DNA of 6,799 nucleotides from an uncultured Clostridia bacterium (GTDB lineage Bacteria; Bacillota; Clostridia; Christensenellales; Aristaeellaceae), in contig CAMOIA010000088.1 of NCBI GenBank assembly GCA_946615785.1, positions 1-6,799 on the forward strand. The letters are read 5' to 3'. Position 1 is the first letter of the stretch. Each line of letters begins with the position of its first letter. A program made the translations under genes and the position numbers. Of the stretch, positions 1 to 5,571 are shown one piece after another. A model generated the notes under the pieces. It saw only the letters and a list, made by a program, of their open reading frames with translations. It was not told where the DNA came from and ran no database searches.

Positions 1-1
1 A

Positions 2-1234
<1,233 letters not shown>

Positions 1235-1245
1235 ACGGAGAAAAA

Positions 1246-1854
1246 ATGGAAATTACAAAAGCGGAATTTGCGACCTCCATGTCATCCTACAAAGCGCCTC
1301 CGAAGGCGTTCAGCCAGATCGCCATGGCCGGGCGCAGCAACGTGGGCAAGAGCAGCCTGATCAATTGCGTTTGCCGCCGCTCAAAGCTTGCGCGGGTGGG
1401 GGAAGCCCCCGGGAAGACCAGGCTGATCAATTTCTTTGAGATCAACGAATCGTTTTACCTGGTCGATCTGCCGGGCTACGGCTACGCGAAGGCGTCCAAG
1501 GCCGAAATCGAGCGCTGGGGCGTCATGATGGAGCAGTATTTTGCGGCGTCTGAGCAGCTATGCGGCGTGATTCATATCGTGGATATCCGCCACGAGCCGA
1601 CGAAAGACGACCTGCAGATGAACGCTTTCCTGCGCGCGCGCGGCATCCCGTTCGTCGTGGTGCTCTCCAAGGCCGATAAAATCAGCCGCGGCGCGAGAAT
1701 GAAATATATGGCGCCCATTCTGCGCGCGCTGCAGGTGCAGCCGTGGCAGGCCGTGGTTTTTTCCGCGGAAAACGGAGACGGCAGGGAAAATGTTCTGCTT
1801 GCGATGGAAGGCCTCCTGCAGGGCCGGCCTTTTGAGGAAAAGAGCCTGAAATAG
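1246..1854 (+). CDS. engB: Ribosome biogenesis GTP-binding protein EngB/YsxC
   Basis: This is a 202-residue TrmE-Era-EngA-EngB-type GTPase, the usual length for EngB/YsxC, which acts in late assembly of the 50S ribosomal subunit in the cytoplasm. The G motifs are easy to see: G1 GRSNVGKSS (residues 29-37), the switch I threonine in PGKTRLINFF (T58, G2), G3 DLPGYGYAK (74-82), G4 SKAD (141-144) and G5 around FSAENGDG (172-179). VDIRHEPT (112-119) is also typical of EngB. G4 reads SKAD where most homologues have TKAD, a conservative change that should still recognise guanine. The start at 1246 has GGAG at 1237-1240 with 5-bp spacing, and the protein begins at the normal family N-terminus. lon immediately followed by ysxC is the arrangement of Bacillus subtilis and many other Bacillota, which supports both calls. 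No hairpin with a T-run follows the stop, so lon-engB transcripts may run into the next unit. Confidence 0.97.
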   Translation: MEITKAEFATSMSSYKAPPKAFSQIAMAGRSNVGKSSLINCVCRRSKLARVGEAPGKTRLINFFEINESFYLVDLPGYGYAKASKAEIERWGVMMEQYFAASEQLCGVIHIVDIRHEPTKDDLQMNAFLRARGIPFVVVLSKADKISRGARMKYMAPILRALQVQPWQAVVFSAENGDGRENVLLAMEGLLQGRPFEEKSLK

Positions 1855-1857
1855 AGG

Positions 1858-1886
1858 TTGCATATGAAAGCGTTCGGGTGTATAAT
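1858..1886 (+). promoter_or_regulatory. Sigma-A promoter for the zinc-ribbon/phosphoesterase unit
   Basis: TTGCAT at 1858-1863 and a perfect TATAAT at 1881-1886 are separated by exactly 17 bp, in the gap after engB. The -35 matches the consensus at the first three positions only, while the -10 matches at all six. Predicted transcription would start near 1893 and leave a leader of roughly 68 nt before the ATG at 1961. The same pair of hexamers at the same spacing occurs in front of the aldolase gene on the other strand, which makes chance less likely. This is a sequence-only prediction. Confidence 0.72.
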
Positions 1887-1943
1887 GCGCCATGCTATGC
1901 AGGGCGGGAGATGTTCCTGTCAATATCACCCGACCATCGATCG

Positions 1944-1950
1944 AGGGAGG
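1944..1950 (+). promoter_or_regulatory. Ribosome binding site that fixes the start of the zinc-ribbon protein
   Basis: AGGGAGG ends 10 bp before the ATG at 1961. The open reading frame could be extended in frame to an ATG at 1892, but that start has no Shine-Dalgarno sequence and sits at the predicted transcription start. The extra 23 residues also contain nothing recognisable. The site therefore favours 1961. Confidence 0.75.
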
Positions 1951-1960
1951 CTGTTTCCGA

Positions 1961-2362
1961 ATGCGGCTGAAGAAATGCCCACGCTGTGAATTGAATTATA
2001 TCCAGGAAGACGAAGAATACTGCAAGGTCTGCAGACGTGAAATGAAGGGCGAAAGCACCCGTGAGGAGCTGGAGCTGTGCACGGTGTGCAACGAGCGTCC
2101 CGCGATGCCGGGGAAGGATATATGCTATTTCTGCATGAAGGAAATGGAACAGCAGGAAGAAAACCGTGACGAGAACGAAGAACCCGTCACGATGGATATC
2201 GGTATGGATCCCGTTTCCTCCATGGATGAGATCGCCGCGGATACGGAAAGCGACGACATTCCGGAGGGCGAATACCGCGAAATCGAGAACGATCTGAGCC
2301 TGGACGAAATGGGCGACGAAGAAGAAAGGGAAAATGAGAGCCTGGAAGACGAAGAGGAGTAA
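1961..2362 (+). CDS. Small protein with two tandem zinc-ribbon-like CxxC knuckles and an acidic tail
   Basis: I do not recognise a named gene. The 133-residue product has two clear halves. Residues 1-60 carry two equal four-cysteine units, C6/C9/C21/C24 and C40/C43/C55/C58. Each is CxxC, 11 residues, CxxC, which is the geometry of a small zinc ribbon or knuckle. The second unit reads CTVCNERPAMPGKDICYFC. From residue 61 on the protein is highly acidic and low in complexity, nearly half Asp/Glu, ends in EDEEE and is probably disordered. There is no signal peptide or membrane segment, so it should be cytoplasmic. Its stop is 3 bp from the phosphoesterase start, and the ribosome binding site of that gene lies within its last codons, so the two are probably translationally coupled. 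It has its own upstream promoter. The zinc binding is inferred from cysteine spacing. A protein- or nucleic-acid-binding adaptor role is possible, but the sequence does not establish a function. Confidence 0.85.
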   Translation: MRLKKCPRCELNYIQEDEEYCKVCRREMKGESTREELELCTVCNERPAMPGKDICYFCMKEMEQQEENRDENEEPVTMDIGMDPVSSMDEIAADTESDDIPEGEYREIENDLSLDEMGDEEERENESLEDEEE

Positions 2363-2365
2363 GGC

Positions 2366-3055
2366 ATGAAAATCTTCGCCATTTCGGATCTGCATCTGCC
2401 CGGCGGCGCAAACAAGCCCATGGACGTCTTCGGACGCCATTGGGAGGGTCATTTTGACAGGATTTGCGCGGACTGGCGGTCCAGGGTGACACAGGAGGAT
2501 CTGGTCGTGCTGCCCGGCGATCTGAGCTGGGCGATGCAGCTGAAGGAAGCGCAGAAGGACCTCGACGCGGTCGGCGCGCTTCCCGGGATCAAAATCATTC
2601 TCAGGGGCAATCATGATTACTGGTGGGGAAGCCTGACGCAGCTGCGCGCCGTCCTGCCAAAGGGAATGTATGCCCTGCAGAACGACACCGTGACCTTTGA
2701 CGGCGTCACTTTCTGCGGCTCCCGCGGCTGGACGCATCCGACGGACGCGGACGAGGAGACCCGGAAGATTTACCAGCGGGAGCTGATCCGCCTGCGCATG
2801 TCCCTTGAAGCCGGACAGAAAAAAGGCGGCAGGATGATCGTGCTGACGCACTATCCGCCGCTGGATGAGCATCACGGGCATACGCCCATGAGCGAACTGA
2901 TCGCTTCCTTTGCCCCGACCGATGTAATATACGGACACCTGCACGGCGCTTCGCTGAAAAACGCTTTCAACGGCACGCTGGACGGCATTCGTTATCACTG
3001 CGTCTCCTGCGACGGGCTCGGATTCAGGCTCAAGTGCATCGACCAGGAGGACTAA
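2366..3055 (+). CDS. Calcineurin-like metallophosphoesterase
   Basis: This 229-residue cytoplasmic protein has the full set of metal ligands of the calcineurin-like phosphoesterase fold. They are D8 and H10 in SDLHL, D52 in PGDLSW, N82 and H83 in RGNHD, H162 in THYPP, and H191/H193 in GHLHG. These normally hold two divalent metals (Mn or Fe) that hydrolyse phosphomonoesters or diesters. The compact length, with little beyond the core, resembles the predicted phosphohydrolases of COG1768 rather than long secreted nucleotidases; there is no signal peptide. The substrate cannot be told from sequence, and cyclic nucleotide, nucleic acid or phosphoprotein are all open. The start is supported by AGGAG at 2355-2359, 6 bp upstream and inside the end of the preceding gene. 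The pairing with a zinc-ribbon, acidic-tail protein in one transcription unit suggests the two proteins cooperate. A strong terminator follows 31 bp after the stop. Confidence 0.93.
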   Translation: MKIFAISDLHLPGGANKPMDVFGRHWEGHFDRICADWRSRVTQEDLVVLPGDLSWAMQLKEAQKDLDAVGALPGIKIILRGNHDYWWGSLTQLRAVLPKGMYALQNDTVTFDGVTFCGSRGWTHPTDADEETRKIYQRELIRLRMSLEAGQKKGGRMIVLTHYPPLDEHHGHTPMSELIASFAPTDVIYGHLHGASLKNAFNGTLDGIRYHCVSCDGLGFRLKCIDQED

Positions 3056-3072
3056 AAAACGTTGGACAATCG

Positions 3073-3104
3073 AAAAAGAAACCGCTGCGGAGGGAAGCCT
3101 CCGC
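3073..3104 (-). terminator. Possible reverse-direction use of the same hairpin for the U32 gene
   Basis: Read on the minus strand, the same 7-bp stem lies 17 bp past the U32 stop codon. It is followed after a 3-nt gap by the T-rich stretch GGTTTCTTTTT (3083 down to 3073). The U-tract is interrupted and offset, so termination in this direction should be weaker. Shared bidirectional terminators are common between convergent genes. Confidence 0.6.
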
Positions 3105-3110
3105 TTTTTT
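3087..3110 (+). terminator. Intrinsic terminator after the phosphoesterase gene
   Basis: The arms GCGGAGG (3087-3093) and CCTCCGC (3098-3104) form a perfect 7-bp GC-rich stem with a 4-nt loop. The second arm is directly followed by six T residues (3105-3110). It sits 31 bp after the phosphoesterase stop, between convergent genes. Confidence 0.9.
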
Positions 3111-3120
3111 CGCCGCAGGG

Positions 3121-4368
3121 TCAGATGACCGGAGCGGCGTTTTCACATCGGCTGCGCAGCACGTCGCCGATCTGCGTCTCTTCAAAGCCGCTGCCCTCAA
3201 AGGCGACCCGCAGGCGCTCTTTCGGATGGGGCGCGCTTTGCGCTGCCGTTCCGTCCTCCCGCCGGATGGAAGCGACCCGAAGGCTGAGGTTGCGTCCGTC
3301 GGGTTTCATCACCTCAATTTCGTCGCCGACGGAAAACTTGTTCTTCTGGGTGAGGACGGCTTCCCCGTTCTCCAGTGCTTCGACGGTGCCAAGGAAAACG
3401 GCGCCGCTCTGGTAATCGCAGCTGTCATAGAGGATGCTCTCCTGCGGCGCGCCGTCGTAGAACCCGGTCGTGAAGGGCCGGTAGGTGCATTTTTTAATTT
3501 CGGCAAGGTATTCGCCGACGCGGCTCCGGTACAGGGCAGGGTTTTTGAGGGCGTCGTCTATGGCCATGCGGTACGCGCGCGCCGTCACGGCGACGTAAAG
3601 CGCGTTCTTCATGCGGCCTTCGATCTTGAAGCTGTCGATGCCTGCGTCGATCAGGTCCGGAATGCGGCCGATCATGCACAGGTCGCGGCTGTTCATGATA
3701 TAGGTGCCGTGCGCGTCCTCTTCCACGGGCATGTATTCGCCGGGACGCTTCTCCTCCATGAGCACGTATTTCCAGCGGCATGGATGGGCACAGGCCCCGC
3801 GGTTGGCGCTCCGTTCCGCCATAAAGGAAGAGAGCAGGCATCTGCCGGAGTGGGAAACGCACATCGCGCCGTGCACAAACGCTTCGATTTCAAGGTCCGG
3901 AAGGGCGGCGTGGATTTCGCCGATCTCCTCGAGCGTAAGTTCCCGCGCGCATACCACGCGGCTTGCGCCGAGATCCTGCCAGAAACGGAAGGTGCCGACG
4001 TTCATGCTGCTGGTCTGGGTGGAAATGTGTATGTCTGCAGAAGGGCACCTCGCCTTCGCAACCATGAACAGCCCGGGGTCGGATACGATCACCGCGTCCG
4101 GCCGGATGGATTCGAGCCGTTCGAAAAAAGCCTCCGCGGCTGCAAGATCGCGGTTGTGGGCGAGAATGTTGGCGGCGACGTACACTTTTTTGCCGTATGT
4201 GTGGGCATAGCCGACGCCCTCTTCCAGCTCCTCAAAGCTGCAGTTCGCAGCGCCCTGGCGCAGGCTGAAGGTGTGGTGGCCGATGTATACCGCGTCCGCG
4301 CCGTAATGGACGGCGGTTTTTAAGGTGGCAAGATCCCTTGCGGGGCAGAGCAGCTCCGGCTTTTTCAT
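3121..4368 (-). CDS. U32 family protein, TrhP/YrrO-like (probable tRNA U34 hydroxylation protein)
   Basis: This 415-residue protein belongs to the peptidase U32 family. The N-terminal barrel starts with ELLCPARDL and contains the typical YGADAVYIG (22-30). The family signature EAFVHGAMCVSHSGRCLLS lies at 162-180. Cysteines 170, 177, 193 and 197 (C-x6-C-x15-C-x3-C) match the set that holds an iron-sulfur cluster in characterised U32 proteins. NRGACAHPCRW and IDSFKIEGRMK are typical of the YegQ/YrrO branch. These proteins, despite the peptidase name, are linked to prephenate-dependent 5-hydroxyuridine formation at tRNA position 34 (TrhP). Residues from about 320 onward form the extra C-terminal beta-rich domain of this branch. 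I chose the ATG at 4366-4368 because homologues begin at MKKPELL-like sequence. The in-frame ATG at 4426-4428 lies next to the T-run of the preceding terminator and would add 20 residues unlike the family. The ribosome binding site is weak (GGA at 7 bp, AAAGG at 12 bp). Orthology to TrhP rather than another U32 branch is likely but not proven. Confidence 0.9.
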   Translation of the reverse strand: MKKPELLCPARDLATLKTAVHYGADAVYIGHHTFSLRQGAANCSFEELEEGVGYAHTYGKKVYVAANILAHNRDLAAAEAFFERLESIRPDAVIVSDPGLFMVAKARCPSADIHISTQTSSMNVGTFRFWQDLGASRVVCARELTLEEIGEIHAALPDLEIEAFVHGAMCVSHSGRCLLSSFMAERSANRGACAHPCRWKYVLMEEKRPGEYMPVEEDAHGTYIMNSRDLCMIGRIPDLIDAGIDSFKIEGRMKNALYVAVTARAYRMAIDDALKNPALYRSRVGEYLAEIKKCTYRPFTTGFYDGAPQESILYDSCDYQSGAVFLGTVEALENGEAVLTQKNKFSVGDEIEVMKPDGRNLSLRVASIRREDGTAAQSAPHPKERLRVAFEGSGFEETQIGDVLRSRCENAAPVI

Positions 4369-4430
4369 CCGCGTTTCCAGCCTTTCAACGTTCTGTTTGG
4401 AAGAATACCGCCCGGGTCGGCGGCGCATAC

Positions 4431-4456
4431 AAAAAACCCGGCCAGGGGCGGCCGGG
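4431..4456 (-). terminator. Intrinsic terminator of the aldolase gene
   Basis: On the minus strand CCCGGCC (4456-4450), a 6-nt loop and GGCCGGG (4443-4437) form a perfect 7-bp stem, followed directly by six T residues (4436-4431). It begins 17 bp past the aldolase stop and lies upstream of the U32 start. It therefore separates the aldolase from the U32 gene, apart from any read-through. Confidence 0.92.
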
Positions 4457-4473
4457 TGCAGGGCTTTTGAAGG

Positions 4474-5109
4474 TCAGGCGCGCACTTCTTCAAAAATGGC
4501 ACGCGCGGCTTTGCACTTTTCGGTGATCCCTTCCCAGTTGCCGCTGTCGATGTCCTTTGCGGCGCAGACCCAGCTGCCGCCGACGGCATGGATAAAGGGC
4601 GCTTTCAGGAATTCAGCCAGGTTTTCTTCGCTCACGCCGCCGGTGGGGATGAACTTCATGCCGACAAACGGGGCGGAGAGCGCTTTGAGCGCCTTCAGAC
4701 CGCCGTATACGCCGGCGGGGAAGAATTTGACGACGTTGAGCCCCATGGCCTTGGCCGCCATGATTTCGGTGGGCGTGACGCAGCCGGGCGTGACCGGCAC
4801 GTTGTTTTCCAGGCACCACTTGACGGTTTCGGGATCAAAGCCGGGGGAAACGATGAATTTCGCGCCGTTTTCCACGGCCTGCCTGGCCTGCTCCACGTTC
4901 AGAACGGTGCCGGCGCCGGGAATCATGCCGGGCACTTCTTCGGATACTTTACGGATACTTTCCGCTGCCGCGGCGGTGCGGAAGGTGATTTCCATGACAT
5001 CGATGCCGCCGGCGAGCAGAGCCTTGGCGGTGGGAACGGCGTCTTCGACGCGATTGAGCACAACGACGGGCACGACGCCGGCGTTGGCAAGACGGGTCAG
5101 CATATCCAT
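4474..5109 (-). CDS. eda: 2-dehydro-3-deoxy-phosphogluconate (KDPG) / 4-hydroxy-2-oxoglutarate aldolase
   Basis: This 211-residue class I aldolase is full length for the family. It cleaves 2-keto-3-deoxy-6-phosphogluconate to pyruvate and glyceraldehyde 3-phosphate, the last step of the Entner-Doudoroff and hexuronate routes, and often also acts on 4-hydroxy-2-oxoglutarate. Visible features are the catalytic-base glutamate in MEITFRT (E40, with R44), GAGTV (T68 region), SPGFDP (88-93), TPGCVTPTE (107-115), the Schiff-base lysine K128 in VVKFFPAG, and the phosphate-binding loop PTGGVS (155-160). The ATG at 5107-5109 is preceded by GAGGAGG with 7-bp spacing. A second ATG two codons later is possible but less well placed. 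It has its own promoter and terminator, so it appears to be a single-gene unit. No KDG kinase, dehydratase or sugar transporter gene is in view, so its physiological pathway here is open. It is divergent from csoR with 147 bp between the two start codons. Confidence 0.96.
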   Translation of the reverse strand: MDMLTRLANAGVVPVVVLNRVEDAVPTAKALLAGGIDVMEITFRTAAAAESIRKVSEEVPGMIPGAGTVLNVEQARQAVENGAKFIVSPGFDPETVKWCLENNVPVTPGCVTPTEIMAAKAMGLNVVKFFPAGVYGGLKALKALSAPFVGMKFIPTGGVSEENLAEFLKAPFIHAVGGSWVCAAKDIDSGNWEGITEKCKAARAIFEEVRA

Positions 5110-5116
5110 GGGTTTT

Positions 5117-5123
5117 CCTCCTC
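5117..5123 (-). promoter_or_regulatory. Strong ribosome binding site of eda
   Basis: The minus strand reads GAGGAGG followed by 7 nt (AAAACCC) and then the ATG at 5109-5107. This is close to the ideal anti-16S complement and spacing, and it decides between two nearby ATG codons in favour of the first. Confidence 0.88.
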
Positions 5124-5153
5124 AGAAAAATCGCTTGCAACAGTTCCATGGGC

Positions 5154-5182
5154 ATTATAACAGGAACGAAGACGAAATGCAA
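5154..5182 (-). promoter_or_regulatory. Sigma-A promoter of eda
   Basis: Read on the minus strand, TTGCAT (5182-5177) is followed by 17 bp and a perfect TATAAT (5159-5154). The expected start is near 5147, giving a leader of about 38 nt that contains the GAGGAGG site. The hexamers and spacing are identical to those of the promoter at 1858-1886. Confidence 0.75.
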
Positions 5183-5205
5183 TGCTGTTTCCGGTTCGTT
5201 TTGTC

Positions 5206-5234
5206 TTGACATATACCCCACGGGGGTATATAAT
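5206..5234 (+). promoter_or_regulatory. Consensus sigma-A promoter of csoR-copA
   Basis: TTGACA (5206-5211) and TATAAT (5229-5234) both match the consensus at all six positions, with the ideal 17-bp spacing. Such a promoter should be very strong unless repressed, which fits the operator placed in its spacer. The expected start is near 5241, so the leader is only about 16 nt. Confidence 0.92.
5212..5230 (+). promoter_or_regulatory. CsoR operator (copper-responsive palindrome) inside the promoter spacer
   Basis: TATACCCC (5212-5219) and GGGGTATA (5223-5230) are perfect 8-bp inverted arms around a 3-bp centre. An ATACCC...GGGTAT palindrome with a G/C-rich core is the known form of CsoR-type operators, for example at B. 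subtilis copZA. It fills the spacer and overlaps the first two bases of the -10 box, so bound CsoR would exclude RNA polymerase. It does not overlap the eda promoter. Confidence 0.9.
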
Positions 5235-5243
5235 GCGCGGGAA

Positions 5244-5249
5244 AGGTGG
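5244..5249 (+). promoter_or_regulatory. Ribosome binding site choosing the csoR start
   Basis: AGGTGG, within AAAGGTGGG, lies 7 bp before the ATG at 5257. The in-frame ATG at 5251 is only 1 bp from this site. The in-frame ATGs at 5233 and 5182 lie within or upstream of the promoter and cannot be on the transcript. The start at 5257 is therefore preferred over 5251. Confidence 0.6.
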
Positions 5250-5256
5250 GATGGGT

Positions 5257-5556
5257 ATGGAGGCGCAGCTGTCCGGGCATCGGGTCAAAAAACGGCTTCC
5301 GGAGGAGGAAAAGCGGCTGCTCGACAGGCTCAGCCGCATCGAAGGCCAGGTAAGGGGACTGAAAAACATGGTGGAAAGCGGGGCGTACTGCACGGACGTG
5401 GTCAACCAGGCCGCCGCTGCCGCCGCCGCGCTCAACGCGTTCAGCCGGGAGGTGCTTGGCGAGCATATTCGCACCTGTGTAGCGGACGACCTGCGGGACG
5501 GGCACGACGAAGTGATCGACGACCTGCTGCGTACGCTGCAGAAACTGCTGAAATAA
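5257..5556 (+). CDS. csoR: Copper-sensing transcriptional repressor CsoR
   Basis: This 99-residue protein of the CsoR/RcnR (DUF156) family is an all-helical, DNA-binding repressor that lets go of DNA when Cu(I) binds. LLDRLSRIEGQVRGLKNMVE (residues 21-40) is the family's first-helix core. The copper ligands are present with exact spacing: C45, H70 and C74 (C-x24-H-x3-C, as in M. tuberculosis CsoR C36, H61, C65). A tyrosine (Y44) precedes the first cysteine, as expected for a copper sensor. This Cys-His-Cys set argues for CsoR rather than the nickel sensor RcnR, the formaldehyde sensor FrmR or the persulfide sensor CstR. Unusual is a run of seven alanines (52-58) in the second helix. The gene lies under a promoter carrying a CsoR operator, so it should repress itself and copA, whose start is 15 bp downstream. 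The start codon could also be at 5251, which would add two residues. Confidence 0.95.
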   Translation: MEAQLSGHRVKKRLPEEEKRLLDRLSRIEGQVRGLKNMVESGAYCTDVVNQAAAAAAALNAFSREVLGEHIRTCVADDLRDGHDEVIDDLLRTLQKLLK

Positions 5557-5571
5557 AGGAGCTTTGGGATC

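Noticed and set aside
1892..1960. Upstream extension of the zinc-ribbon protein to the ATG at 1892
   Set aside because: That codon coincides with the predicted transcription start and has no ribosome binding site, while the ATG at 1961 has AGGGAGG at good spacing.
1895..2998. Minus-strand open frame of 367 codons opposite the zinc-ribbon and phosphoesterase genes
   Set aside because: It is low in recognisable motifs, spans two convincing genes and an intergenic promoter on the other strand, and is explained by GC-rich codon use that leaves antisense frames open.
3034..4323. Plus-strand open frame of 429 codons opposite the U32 gene
   Set aside because: The minus strand encodes a clear U32 protein with the family signature and cysteine set. 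The plus frame would also have to cross the terminator at 3087-3110, and its composition is that of an antisense shadow.
4369..4428. 20-residue N-terminal extension of the U32 protein
   Set aside because: The start would sit just after the T-run of the aldolase terminator. The added residues do not resemble U32 N-termini, and the family begins at MKKPELL-like sequence.
4402..4430. Minus-strand promoter for the U32 gene (TTGTAT, 19 bp, TATTCT)
   Set aside because: The -10 matches at four of six positions and the spacing is 2 bp too long. This is too weak to list as a feature.
5182..5256. Longer CsoR starting at 5182 or 5233
   Set aside because: Both starts lie within or upstream of the promoter, so they would not be in the transcript.
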